A stretch of 64,000 nucleotides of DNA. Source: Calycina herbarum. Taxonomy: Eukaryota > Ascomycota > Leotiomycetes > Helotiales > Pezizellaceae. The notes below the pieces were generated by a model. That model ran no database searches and was not told where the DNA came from. It worked only from the letters and a program-made list of their open reading frames with translations. Both the position numbers and the translations under genes were made by a program. The DNA is taken from NCBI GenBank assembly GCA_001414485.1, contig LLEY01000009.1:620001-684000 (forward strand). The letters run 5' to 3'. Positions 1 to 11,205 of the stretch are shown one piece after another. Numbering within the stretch: position 1 is the first letter of the stretch; every line of letters begins with the position of its first letter.

Positions 1-487
1 TGAAGTCAGGCAAGTGGTCCACGAGATCAAATTTCCTGGTAATAAGCCTCAAATGCATATGAACGCTATCCTTGAGCTCCTGATTGCTGATTTGTACAAC
101 CATCAATATCTTAATAGCTCCCCATGTCAATGATACATATTCTGGTGCTTGGTCGACGAAGAGGTCCAAGTGCTTTGACAATTCGTAGCCGCTTTGCAGG
201 AAAGAGTTGTAGTGTTCTTTGAATCGTTGACTAGTCGGAATCGGCGTGGTGTTGTAATCTGGATTCTTGAGCTCGTCTTTTTTCCTTGCAGTCTTCATGA
301 GAGCCCATAACTGATTGCGGGATTCTTGTAGCTCGTTTTGCTCCGACTCAGTTGCAAGAGTAACAAAATTTTCGATTCGACCTTTTAATTTCGCCTCGGA
401 ATTCTGCATGCATTTTCTAGAGCGGTCAGTAACAAAAGGGGAATGCGAAAAGGTCGCAAATACTGCTGCCTGAGTTGCTCCACCCAT
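1..487 (-). CDS. DUF7708-type N-terminus of a fungal STAND/NLR-like protein (partial)
   Basis: The minus strand is open from an ATG at 487 to the window edge, about 162 codons, with no stop. The peptide is helical and charged, with a stretch around residues 100-135 reading EYVSLTWGAIKILMVVQISN followed by QELKD. That W-G-A-[IV]-K-x-[IL] then N-x-E-L-K/E signature is what I associate with DUF7708, the alpha-helical region at the N-terminus of many fungal NACHT/ankyrin or TPR proteins. A NACHT NTPase and repeats would be expected beyond the left edge. Such proteins are thought to act in non-self recognition or cell death, which is family knowledge and not shown here. The start is uncertain: a TAG lies upstream in this frame, and an overlapping frame starting at 597 could belong to a first exon if an intron or a sequence error lies between. 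The family assignment is from memory of the motif. Confidence 0.6.
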   Translation of the reverse strand, partial: MGGATQAAVFATFSHSPFVTDRSRKCMQNSEAKLKGRIENFVTLATESEQNELQESRNQLWALMKTARKKDELKNPDYNTTPIPTSQRFKEHYNSFLQSGYELSKHLDLFVDQAPEYVSLTWGAIKILMVVQISNQELKDSVHMHLRLITRKFDLVDHLPDF

Positions 488-3130
488 TGACTCTCCCCGA
501 TCAACGCGAGGCTCGCAGTTGAGCTAACTGCCCCATCGCCTTCAACCTCCGAGTGGTCTTTCCCTAGGTTGACTGTTTCGGGGCCTTTAGATGCCATTAT
601 TAAAACAATAGGCAATGCGTACTCGTAAGTGCTAGGAGGTAGTTGTAAATTGGGAGGTTGGTGGGACACTCGAGGCTGAGATTATGCAGGTGGCATGCGA
701 CCGGCTGGAGTCAAAGCGATGGGGGCCAAAATTTGAGGCTTTCCATATCATATTATCATGCAACCTTGCGTGAAGAAGGCTTGCTTTGTAGGTAAGAAAA
801 TAAATTCTGTCTATCCAAAACAACCTGGTTTGAGAAGGATTTTTCACGAGATCGTTTATGATGAGAGTATCTTTGAGGCACTGAGAACTATAACCATTAC
901 AGAGACTTATCGATATCTGAGCTGGTAGTCGCGTCGCTCCAAGTTTTCCAAAGCTACCTACGGCTATCAAATGTGCCATATTTGATGCGGGTTCCGCACA
1001 GAGTAACAGATTTTGAGTTTAGCAACGGGTCGTAGAATCAAAGTGGCTGGGGCTTTGGAAATGTCTTCTAAAAGAGCTTAAATAATAATAAAAAAACCTA
1101 AACTAAATTTCAAATAGCTAATTAATGATGTCGCCTCTATCTTAATTGCTATGTTGTGTTTTTCTTTCAACTTTAAGACTACTTTTCAGGGGAACAAAGT
1201 TCGCCGTCCCGGTAGTGTCTGCCTTCCCCACATCACCACCATCTGTCCAATCAGCTAAAATCGAGGCAATGGGGGCCAAATAGTCGTAGACAAAGGGTTC
1301 CGTTTTTGCATTAGGTTCGCTGCTGATAATACAGAATAATCCGCATGATTCTACAACAGTTTGAGCTTTTTGACGTGCTGACTTACTTTTCTATCTGCCC
1401 AAAGCAATCCCGCTGGACAAATTTGATAATGTAAATGTTGACTTTATTAACAGAAAAATGATTGAGACTCATCTTGTAATTATGGTTAGATAATCCTTAT
1501 ACACCAGTCAAAGTCAGCCGCAAGGTCGGATGTTTTTACAAGAAGTTCTTCGAGAACTTTTCATGGGCGTCAATTCCAGTGTATTAAATGAGTAGAGTAG
1601 AGTAGAGTAGTGACTGCTACTCTACTCTGCTCAAGTAGTCTTCAGTAGTGCAGACCGAATCGGACCGAGCCTCGGGGGAGCTCGTTCCTATTATCAGAGA
1701 TTATATAGAGTCTCGGAAATTAAAAGAGACTAGACTCTAATAACTTTTCAACTCTCAAATTCAAGGTCTTCTTATAAGAAGGAAGAAAGAAAAGAGAAGA
1801 GAACTTAATTTATAATTTATAATTTATAGGTTTTAAATTGATATTACTTAAATAAGAGCTTTTTAGCTTATATTTTTATAGAACTTCTATTTTTAGACTA
1901 CTCAAGTACTACTCGAGTAGTCTTAAGTAACTACTCTACTCTACTCATCCGACTTACTACTTATACTCTACTCTACCCTACTTAAGACTACTCAAGTAGT
2001 ACTCGAGTAGTTAAGTAGTTTGTGAATACGCTGGTCAATTCTCAAAATGAATTTCGAAGTTGTTCAAGACAGTAGAGAAGTTAGCGACTTCTTAAACCAA
2101 ACAAAATAGATAATTCCAGATCTGTGGAGAGAGACTTACATTGAAAAGTCTAAGATATCCCATCTAACATCCTCCCTGGATTTCCTTCCTTACTAATCAT
2201 TCAAACAACTGATAAAATAAAAGGTAATGTAAGATAACTCTCACCGCCACCTAGTTATACATAGAGCGATAATCGAAATGAGTACTCCTACACGATTGAA
2301 ACTGACTCGAATTTGCTTAGCAGACCAGGTATACATAAGAAACTTCTCCCAATAGAGAATCAAGATTGCTTATACACGACAGAAAGTACACGCAAGAGCA
2401 AGGAAGAATAGCTCTACAGGTAACAGCAAGATCGTCAGATTTCAATACCGCACCGCGTTCACCACATCACCAGCGGTCGACATCTAAAAAGGGTCCCTAA
2501 AATCGCGCCCCTGGAACATTCAAGGACGAGTCTAGAATATAACGGAGTCTTCCAGGAGTGATCTCTCCGAAACGTAGAATAATTCCATGGAATATCTACA
2601 AATGACCTCGAAGCGGAAAAATAATCAGAATAGTAAGTACTTGGTAAGTGATTAAGGAACAACTCTTCCTCTGTTTTGCTCTTGCTTCGAGAAGTCAGAA
2701 GAAGAAAATAAACGGTAAAAATTAAGAGATAGTCTACTTCGGGAGTGAATTAAGTAAGTGAAATAAGTTTAATAAAAAAGTAACGTATAATATTAGCTTA
2801 ATTCAAGAGACTTTATCAGATGAGTATTTGAAGAAGAAAAAACATTAGTTATATAACTTATATTTCTAAACAACGTCGATTCGAAGAAAGTATTCTAGAA
2901 AGTCCGGAATAATTAAACTGATTAATTATATAAAACACTTATTATTCACTCTTCAGATAGTGAATTCGTTCATTCAATTATTTCAGATCCCCTAGAATGA
3001 CTTGGTTGAGGAAACATGGTTCAGGAAAATAGTCTGTATAAAAATCACGAAAAATCTAGACCAGTATGACATTTCAGTGCATTCTGTCATCTCTCGAGAT
3101 CTTCCAAGAGAATCCCTTTGCAGAAGAGCA
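488..3130. other. AT-rich gene-free block
   Basis: No open frame here resembles a protein and every reading frame is stop-rich. From about 1080 to 3000 the base composition is strongly A/T with many TA dinucleotides. That is typical of old, RIP-mutated repeats, although no transposase or polymerase motif remains readable. A foldback repeat (1588-1948) and further CTACTC/GAGTAG palindromes to about 2025 lie inside. Confidence 0.6.
1588..1948. repeat. foldback element with 18 bp perfect terminal inverted repeats
   Basis: Positions 1588-1605 (ATGAGTAGAGTAGAGTAG) are the exact reverse complement of 1931-1948. The arms enclose about 325 bp of AT-rich sequence with no coding capacity. Short palindromes such as ACTACTCGAGTAGT lie in and just outside the right arm, and related CTCTACTC runs continue to about 2025. 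It could be a MITE-like remnant or a simple palindromic repeat array; no clear target-site duplication was seen. Confidence 0.55.
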
Positions 3131-4853
3131 TGACGGAGAAGAAGTAATGATTTTACTCCACATGACCATTATCGTCGAAAATCAACAAGTCTTGTGTGGT
3201 TTGCCCTAACTAGAGACACTCTCCATATACACATTTTTCCGAAGAAAGCGGCCAGAGTGACGGCCCAGGATTTCGGGAAGGGAACACCATGTGTGAACAT
3301 GGAGCATAAAGTCCAGTATCTGACAGATTGCTTACACTCTTATACTTTCATTCGGTGTCCTGGCATATTCTGTGCCATGGCGCACGGAGTAGGTCCAAAG
3401 AAGCCCCTCTCCTCCCGCGAATATGGAGAATCCTCCATTATGAGTGACGAAGGAATCTCGAGATTTGGATGTAAGAAATAGCCGTAACGTTGCTAGAAAC
3501 TTCATCCGGCTGACATCGCATTCGGAATTGTCCTTCCAAGATCCATGATGGATCATGGATTCTACTCCGATGGTGAGGGGAACAAACAAATCGTCGAGGC
3601 GATTTTGGAAGGCTGCCCCATCATTTTGCAGGTATTTTCTGATGCGGTCAATGAGAAAGCAGGAAATAGAAGACTGCATGCTGTATTATGTCTCTGCGCA
3701 TTGAACTTCATCGATCGATACCTGCGTTTGTACTTCAAACGATATTTGCATCGCTCGGAATTTCATGCTGGTTTCCCGCTATCCATGAACTGCCGTAGGA
3801 GCGAAATGGACGATCAAGAAAACAAAAACAGAACAATGAGACAATTGAATAAATAACTTGCAATTTGAGATTCGAGGAATAATTACATGTACACAAGCAG
3901 ATGTGTATCTTCTGCTTAATTCTAGAGGTAAAGTTCGACGGATGAATTGGCAAATACATGATGAGGTGATGCAAGATTTGCATTTCAAGCACCCTGCGAA
4001 TGCGAATTTGGACAAGATCCGAAATCCGGTGCCGGATATTGATAATCAATCCTTTCTCTGGTTCCAATTTCCAAATGATGGGCTAGTTAGAGGAGCCCAC
4101 CTACTCACGGTGCGTTGTACGGCCATAGTGGCCATGGTGGATGAAGTGGCAGGTCATGATTCGGGTGGGAAGACGACGTGGATGCGCTGTTCAACAGATG
4201 ACAGCCCAAAATTGCCCAATCCCTCAGCGCTTCGCCGTGGGCAGGTAGAGCAGGTAAAGCCTACTGGACAGCTGCGGGAAGCATCAGCAACAGCACTGCA
4301 GAAGCAATGTCACACTGCTGCGAAGAAGTGTCTGTGGGGGTGGGTAGTAGTGGATGGCAGGAAGCAATGCACACTGCTCGAATCCGGGATATTCGTGCCA
4401 TTCGTGCAATTTCACCATGCGGTGGATTGGCGGCAATTGGATTATGAACAGGCAGCACCAAAAGGGGGAATTGTGCATCATCGTCGCCATTTATCGAGGC
4501 GATGAGTCGAGGAATTGCCAACGAAGTCTTCAGATCTGCCCTTCAATTCCCTTGGCGGCCATTTCACAAGTGGAGAGGAAAATAAGGGTTCGACAGGGGT
4601 AGAGCCTCGGGCGGTCGGAAGAACAGTCGGGCCGGGTCGAAAACGACGAACGATTGGCCCGTGAGGAGCTCTCCCCTGCTAGCGTGGTAGCCTTGTCTCG
4701 CTCTCAATATTATTTTTTTTCACCGCGGCTGCATTTCTCACAGCCAAACGAGGTGAATGATACTCTCTGATACTCTCTGGTACCCACCACGCATAAAAGT
4801 TGAGTGCAGACTGACCATCGCATACCCCATACCGCATCCCGACTTTCACCTGC
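3131..4853. other. intergenic region with unsupported open frames
   Basis: Several frames of 80-215 codons are open on both strands (for example 3942-4505 on plus and 3332-3679 on minus). They overlap each other, show no recognisable domain and lack convincing splice signals. The right end is probably the promoter of the gene starting near 4980. Confidence 0.4.
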
Positions 4854-4873
4854 TCTCGTCTCGTCTCGTCTCG
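4854..4873. repeat. TCTCG pentamer repeat, four copies
   Basis: Four tandem TCTCG units sit in a pyrimidine-rich tract about 110-180 bp upstream of the repeat-protein start. Pyrimidine-rich leaders are common just upstream of fungal genes; no specific function is claimed. Confidence 0.6.
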
Positions 4874-4979
4874 TTTCTTCATTGGCACTAGTACCCTCTC
4901 TCATATCCGGTCGAGTATGTAACCGTAGGCACCTGCTGATTTCTTCTTTCTATTCTCCTTCCCTCCTCTTCTTTACCGG

Positions 4980-7900
4980 ATGTCGTTGTTCAGCTTCCTC
5001 CTCTACCTCCCCGCATCCCTCGCCACCGTTGTCATGGCTCCTCCAATCTTCAATCGTCTACGAGCGAGACTCACAGGCACTCCCGTGCAAGAGAATGGCT
5101 TGCAGAAAACCATCGGGGCTCCCCCAGTCTCGGAAGAGCAACTGGCAGAGGACCGGGAGGTTATCCAGAAGGCTATTGGAGATGCTGTCTCTGCTGCTCT
5201 CAACAACGAAGACTTCACAAAAGCAGTGGCTGCTCACCTAGCACTGCAGCTCCAACCTTCCCTCAAATCAGCATTCGACACATCGGCCGTGGAAAGCAAG
5301 CTCGCCTCCTCCACCGAACAGTTATCTCAGCGTCTCGAAGAGAACAACATGCACACAGCTTCGAAACTATCCGAGCTCTCCTCCTTGATCAGCACTAGCA
5401 GCACATCATCTACCGAGAAGATCACAACCTTGGAGCAAGCCGTCTCGCATATCACAAGCTCATTGGTGGAGTTGGGAAACAATGTCAAGACAGTCCAGGA
5501 ACAAGTTGCCTCGCCAGACACCTCCATCCTTGCCGGCCACTCTACAAGTCTCGAGAAGATCTCAAGTGATCTTTCAAGCCTCCTAGAGCACGGCCCTGCT
5601 CCAATTGTGGCTGCCATCTCTTCTCACTCCACCAAGCTCGATACCATCCTGGCAGATCTCACCGCCGTCAAGGAAAACAGTGATGCTGTATCTGCATTGA
5701 AGGCTCTGTCCTCGGAATTAGCTGCTATCAAGGCTGATATCGAGACCGGAACTACCGCCAACGGAACTGGTGTCTCCAACTTGGCCACTCAGATTTCCTC
5801 CGTCCTCGCCGCCATTGAGGGACAAACCGCTACCCTTGTCGACATCAAGAGCTCTGATGCTAGCAAGGACATCTTGGATGGTGTCAACACTTCCAACGAA
5901 TCTCACGCCACCCTCGCTTCTTCATTGCAAGCTCTCAAAGCAGCCAGCGAAGCCACTGCACCATCTGTTGCCGACCTTAAGACTCAAATCGAAGCCATCA
6001 CCGCTCAAATCTCCGAGATCAAGAGCTCTAACATCAGCCCAGAAATTCTCGCTGCCGTCAAGGCTTCGGGAGAGTCACATGCTGCTATTTCTTCTTCCAT
6101 CGCTGAACTCAAGAGTGCCAACATTAGCCCAGAAATTCTTTCCGCTGTCAAGTCTTCTCAAGAGTCATCTTCTACACACGCATCTACCCTCTCGGACATC
6201 AAGGCACTCAACGAATCACACGCAGCCTCTCTTACAGAGCTCAAGGCTGCCACTGCGGTCGTCGCTATCGAGGCCCAGATCAAGAGCCTTGCCGGAGAAT
6301 TAGCTACTCAAACCAGTGCCATCAACGAAATCAAATCTACCATCTCCGTTCCAGCTGTTATTGCTGAAAAGACCGATCTATCAACCCTCGAAACATCTGT
6401 TCAGACCATCTCCACCAACTTGGATGCACAAATTGCCGCTATCAACGAAATCAAGTCAACTGTTACCACTCCTGCTCCTGTCGGAGAGAAGATTGATCTT
6501 TCTTCCGTCGAAGCATCTCTCAAGAACATTTCCGACAATCTAGAATCCCAATCTACCTCTATAACTGAGCTCAAATCTACCGTCTCTACACCTGCGCCTG
6601 TTGCCGAGAAGACTGATCTGTCTTCCCTCGAGACTTCCGTCAACAGCATCGCAACCACCCTGGAATCTCACAGCACCACTCTTACCGATATCAAGACTGT
6701 TGTTAGCACCCCAGCTCCTGCATCTGAAAAAACAGACCTTGCTCCTGTTGAGACCTCTCTCCAGAGTATCATCAGCACCCTCGACACCCAAACTGGAACC
6801 CTTTCTGAAATCAAGACTGCTGCTTCAGGATCTGAAGTTCTCGCTGCCATCTCATCCCAAAACACCACATTGTCTGAGATTAAGGATTCCTCGTCTTCAG
6901 GTGAACTCCTTGCTAGCATCGAGGCTATCAAGACTGACGTCGCTCAATCCAAGGTTTCTCTTGGTGAGCTCAGTACTTCAGAGATTCTCTCCGAGGTCAA
7001 GTCAGTCAAGACCCTCATCGAGGCCATCCCAGCTCCAACTGCTGGCAAGGATGATGAGATTTTGACGCAAGTTACTTCTGTAAAGAGTCTTGTTGAAGCT
7101 ATTCCTGCACCAGCTCCAGTCGCCATCAAAGATGGTGAAATTCTTACCGAGATTGCTGCTCTCAAGACCCTCCTTGCCACACCAGCAGCTGGTAAGGATG
7201 ATGAGATCTTGGCTCAAGTTGAGACTGTCAAGGAACTCATCCAGGCTATCCCAGCACCTGCCACAATTACTGTCAAGGATGAAGAGATCTTGACCGAAGT
7301 TGCATCCATCAAAACTTTGATCGAAGCCATTCCAGCACCTGCAGCTATCACTGTGAAGGATGAGGAGATTCTCGCTCAAGTTGCAGCTCTCAAGACGTTG
7401 GTTGAGGCTATCCCTACTCCAATAGCAGGAAAGGACGAGGAAATCTTGTCTCAAGTTGCAGCTTTGAAGACTTTGGTGGAATCGATCCCAGCACCTACTG
7501 CAGTCACCATCAAGGATGATGAGATTCTTTCTCAAGTCGCAGCTCTCAAAACTCTTGTTGAGTCCATTCCTGCACCCGCCGCCGGAAAGGATGAGGAAAT
7601 CTTGTCTCAAGTCGCAGCCATCAAGTCTTTGGTAGAGTCTATTCCAGCACCGTCAGCCGGAAAGGATGAGGAGATCTTGTCCCAAGTTGCTGCTGTTAAG
7701 ACCTTGATAGAAGCCATTCCTGCTCCATCAGCTGGAAAGGATGATGAAATCATTAAGCTCATTGAGGGTCTTCCTGTTCCCCCGGTTGCAGATAACTCCG
7801 AAGTCCTCTCCGAAGTCAAGGCCATCGCTACACTTGTAAAGGATACTAAAGAAGACGCAATTCTCAGTGAAATCAAATCCGTCAAAGATTTGGTCGAGGG

Positions 7901-8126
7901 AATTCCGCCCCCTGCTGTTGTAGATAACTCCGAAGTCCTCTCTGAGGTCAAGGCTGTCGCTACACTCGTGAAGGATACCAAGGAAGACGAAATTCTCAAC
8001 GAAATCAAGTCTGTCAAGGTTTTGGTCGGTCAAGTTGGTGTGAACGACAAGGGTGTCGCAGTCTCATCCAAGTCTGAGGGAAATGGAGTGAAGGTTGATG
8101 CCGTCGAGGTCTCACCAGAAGCATGA
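4980..8126 (+). CDS. large internally repetitive coiled-coil-like protein, function unknown
   Basis: A single uninterrupted frame of 1048 codons. The ATG at 5034 (MAPPIFNRLRARLTG) has a better context (G at -3 and G at +4) than the one at 4980, giving 1030 residues. If the first ATG is used, the extra 18 residues (MSLFSFLLYLPASLATVV) look like a signal peptide, so the start decides between a cytosolic and a secreted product. The chain is rich in Ser, Ala, Glu and Lys in heptad-like patterns. It has about four 40-residue repeats built on K-T-D-L-S-x-L-E-T-S near 6369-6830, then ten or more 22-27 residue repeats of the form EILSQVAALKTLVESIPAP from about 6976 to 8035. Aromatic residues are almost absent and no enzyme motif is visible. 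A long helical scaffold or tether is my inference; I do not recognise the family. Codon use is regular and it is certainly coding. Confidence 0.85.
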   Translation: MSLFSFLLYLPASLATVVMAPPIFNRLRARLTGTPVQENGLQKTIGAPPVSEEQLAEDREVIQKAIGDAVSAALNNEDFTKAVAAHLALQLQPSLKSAFDTSAVESKLASSTEQLSQRLEENNMHTASKLSELSSLISTSSTSSTEKITTLEQAVSHITSSLVELGNNVKTVQEQVASPDTSILAGHSTSLEKISSDLSSLLEHGPAPIVAAISSHSTKLDTILADLTAVKENSDAVSALKALSSELAAIKADIETGTTANGTGVSNLATQISSVLAAIEGQTATLVDIKSSDASKDILDGVNTSNESHATLASSLQALKAASEATAPSVADLKTQIEAITAQISEIKSSNISPEILAAVKASGESHAAISSSIAELKSANISPEILSAVKSSQESSSTHASTLSDIKALNESHAASLTELKAATAVVAIEAQIKSLAGELATQTSAINEIKSTISVPAVIAEKTDLSTLETSVQTISTNLDAQIAAINEIKSTVTTPAPVGEKIDLSSVEASLKNISDNLESQSTSITELKSTVSTPAPVAEKTDLSSLETSVNSIATTLESHSTTLTDIKTVVSTPAPASEKTDLAPVETSLQSIISTLDTQTGTLSEIKTAASGSEVLAAISSQNTTLSEIKDSSSSGELLASIEAIKTDVAQSKVSLGELSTSEILSEVKSVKTLIEAIPAPTAGKDDEILTQVTSVKSLVEAIPAPAPVAIKDGEILTEIAALKTLLATPAAGKDDEILAQVETVKELIQAIPAPATITVKDEEILTEVASIKTLIEAIPAPAAITVKDEEILAQVAALKTLVEAIPTPIAGKDEEILSQVAALKTLVESIPAPTAVTIKDDEILSQVAALKTLVESIPAPAAGKDEEILSQVAAIKSLVESIPAPSAGKDEEILSQVAAVKTLIEAIPAPSAGKDDEIIKLIEGLPVPPVADNSEVLSEVKAIATLVKDTKEDAILSEIKSVKDLVEGIPPPAVVDNSEVLSEVKAVATLVKDTKEDEILNEIKSVKVLVGQVGVNDKGVAVSSKSEGNGVKVDAVEVSPEA
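6976..8035 (+). repeat. coding tandem repeat, 22-27 residue units
   Basis: About ten units share E-I-L-x-[QE]-V-x-x-[LVI]-K-[TS]-L-[VI]-E-[AS]-I-P-A-P followed by a short spacer ending in G-K-D-[DE]. The last part alternates between shorter units EVLSEVKA-x-ATLVKDTKED and a longer variant. Synonymous positions differ between copies, so the array is not a very recent duplication. Confidence 0.8.
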
Positions 8127-9831
8127 TCGCATCCATTTTGAATGGGTGATTCGAACTCCGATATGACAAACTCGAAAAAATTGAGTATAGAAATATGGGG
8201 TGGGAGGAGAGGTTTCATTTTCACGATTTTCTGTCTTTACATCAGTATATTACTCTGCGCGCGTTATACCCTTTGATTCGGCAGCCGAAGAAGAATGTCA
8301 TCATGGCATTTGGCTATGATATGATATTACGGCTGTTTCTCACTTGCTCTACTTGTAATTACAAAATTTAAATCGGCGGGCTTTGTTGTACGTTGATTTT
8401 TCGAGAGAGAAAGGGGATGGAAGGATCATAAATACACTAATAAATTCCTTCTCAACGTACTTTTTGACTTCATTTTGTGATTCATGTCACTGTCCAAACA
8501 TCCTGACCCCTTCTGTCAACCAGTGCTCTCTACACCCGAAATGGCGAAGGGGATTGGCCAACAAAATCGCTATATTGGTCAATATAGTCAGGATGGTCAA
8601 TAAAATCGGACTTGATAGATAAAACATCTGGTTCGCCAACTCCTAAACATGAAGCTGTAAGCACACGTTTCCCAACCTACGTAAGTATATACAAGAGGCA
8701 TTGCATGAACCAGACAACGGAATCACACACAAAACCTAATGGGATCTCTGGCGGTCTTGACCGCTCCCCCACGTCCAATTTCGTCTTTCGGTTGTTACGA
8801 GAAGGATGTATGTGGCTTACCCAGTCGCACCTGTGATCTCTAGATCAAATGACTATAATATTCTAGATCTAAGATTGTTCAAAGGATAATATAGAGTAAA
8901 TTACTCCAAATTACCCTAGATAGTTGGAATAACGAGCTATATAAGTAGGTACGAACACTGTCACTTTTTCTATCGACCGCGAAGTCTATCTAGGACCGAC
9001 TATGATTCTCTAGTCTTTGTGACTACCTGGTTTTAGTATCTTTTTCTTCTTTTTTTACTCCTTCTAGTTAGTTGTATTGTTTAGAGAGAGTTGTTGTTAA
9101 TATATGTTATGTTATGTTATGTTGTAGTTTCTTCTTTGTATTTACTTGTCTCTCTACTATCTTTTTTCGACGCTGTGGTTGTGGTAGTAAAGTATCTATT
9201 TATTCATTTATTAAGAATCTAGGATTCTTTTGGAATAGTCTTTATAAAGTACTTTATTCTCTAACATCTGTATTAAGAAGCTTTTTAATTATATTACTTT
9301 TACTTTCTTCTCTTTCTCTCTAGTTAAAGTCGGTATATATTACTATAGTAATATACTTTTTCAAAAACCCGATTATTAGAGTGTTAAGTGAGTATTAATA
9401 AATAAGACGTTTTATTTATAAACTCTGATTTTAGTAAATAATATTTTATAGACAGTTGATATAGTAATATGACTTTCTTAGTTGATACTAGAAATAGTAG
9501 ATAAAATGTATTAGAGCTAGCTATATATTTTCAAGCTCGGGTCGATTCTTCGACTCTTTGTTCGGAGTGTTAGGTGGTAGTGGCTGGCAATGTGGCTGCA
9601 AAATTTGATACCCTTACTCAAATTGGGAACAAAGGAGAACCCCATGACCCCACTCTACTAATTTTCTTTGTTCTCTTGCTCCAAGGAAGAAACTTTTCAC
9701 TTATCATTTCCTCGGTTTTTCAACGTGCTGACTCTATACTCGTCAAATGCCAACTTTTCATCTACTTATATCCAACCAAACAAACTCCACCTAGCAACTC
9801 AAACCCTTTTTATACATCCGAGTGCGGCAGA
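8127..9831. other. gene-free region, AT-rich from about 8860
   Basis: The first 250 bp is probably the 3' UTR of the repeat-protein gene. From about 8860 to 9560 the sequence is strongly AT-rich with long T runs and a short ATGTT repeat near 9105, and looks like a mutated repeat remnant. About 9570-9831 reads as promoter and leader of the next gene, and its open frame is continuous with that gene. Confidence 0.5.
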
Positions 9832-10646
9832 ATGGTACAAGTAGCGGAACAAGTCAAGCCCAACGAGCGGGAAAAACAAAAGGGACAACAGGAGAGAGAA
9901 CGAAGGTTTAAAGCTTCGAGGAAGGCGTCACTCCCTATGCCGATTGGGCGACCGACGGCGAAGTTACGCCCTGTTTCCTCCTCCTCCTCAGCTTCCAAAG
10001 CGTATAAACTCCCGTCGAAATTCAAAGATGCTTTGAACTCCTCGTCCTCGTCTTCGTTATCTGGGCTTGAGAAAGTTAATGAGGATGCGTTGAGACGGAA
10101 TGAGAGCTTGGAAGATACAGGGATTGGGGATGGAGGGTTGGGTGATGGGGGGTTGGGGGAAGTTAGTATGGGCGGTATGGACCTTGAAGGTGCGTGGGGA
10201 GAGGGTATGGCTATGGGGAGGGGGTTTAAGCGGTGTGAGGAGGGGGAGTGTCCGCTTGTTCAGAGGGGTGTTGAGCATGATGAGGGGATATTCGTTGGTG
10301 AGCGTGATTCTTGGGCCTCTGGCTCTTCCCGAGCGCATGCTGGGGGGAGGAGGTTTAGTGTTGTTTTTGGGTGAGTTTTTGTCCTCTTTCTCTTCTGAGA
10401 TCGCCTGGTTCTGGGATTGTTTGCGTGATTGAGAGCTGGGTGGGTTGGTTTGGGCTGGAAGGAAAGTTGCTAATAGGTGATAGGCAAGCGAATCCTCCGG
10501 ATTTTATCTGGGAAGCTGATGTGAGGAGACGGGGGGCTAGGGATGCGATATTAAGGGGGGAGAGTGTGGAGAGGAATAAGGAGGTTGAGAGGGTGGAGGC
10601 GGGTGTTGTGGGGAGGTTTTGTGAGTTTCATGCTAGGAGTGTTTAG
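9832..10646 (+). CDS. small basic/Ser- and Gly-rich protein, unknown function (two exons)
   Basis: Exons 9832-10370 and 10484-10646 join in frame to 233 residues. The intron has a GTGAGT donor, a GCTAAT branch-like site and a TAG acceptor. The N-terminal third is highly charged (EREKQKGQQERERRFKASRK), followed by a Pro/Ser-rich part with poly-Ser runs, then a Gly/Met-rich stretch with GDGGLGDGGLGE repeats. The second exon has the acidic-basic helix ESVERNKEVERVEAG. No domain is recognised. The frame is open upstream to 9574, but that part does not look protein-like. Low complexity at both ends suggests disorder. The gene call rests on the clean intron and frame, so it is moderately certain. 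Confidence 0.55.
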
Positions 10647-11205
10647 GGCTTTGCGCATTCGAAAATTTTATTGTAAATATGCTCGTTGTGATGGCTTGGT
10701 TTTTTTGGTAGTGAGATGGCAGGGATTTGTGAGATGAAGTTGATGGTTTTTGTTTTATAAATATTAGTCTATTGTAATTTAGAGAAGGTTCGTTGAAATA
10801 TTTTGTGATACGACGTATGTAAAGAAAATTTATGGCACAAGTTGTTTTACAAAGTTAGGTATTTATATGACGGAGATACCTATTTAGTCTATCTAAGTTG
10901 ATTGTCTTAGCCGAAATAGTAGAATCTCGTCTAGTGAATATTAGTATGCGAACTGAATCGGTATTATCTCACTTGGAATTTCAGGTTGAAATTCTCACTT
11001 CTTTCCAACGCCCATTCAAGAATTACGAGAAGGGTTTTCCTAACTGTAATACTTAAACGCACCTGTATGATCTCAATCGTGCAATAGAATTCACGTGAAC
11101 ATGGGTTTCGGCTATCAACCCGGCTAATACTATGAGCTTCCCTTCACGCTTCACTTCACGATATCAGAAAACTGGGACTTGATTATGTATTAAAAACTCG
11201 CAAAT
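10647..11205. other. intergenic, no feature seen
   Basis: About 560 bp of moderately AT-rich sequence between the unknown gene and the tyrosinase remnant. I see no open frame, repeat or RNA gene. Confidence 0.5.

Noticed and set aside
3332..4505. Open frames of 115-215 codons on both strands
   Set aside because: They overlap, the longest lacks an ATG at its start, and no domain, splice pattern or codon regularity supports any of them.
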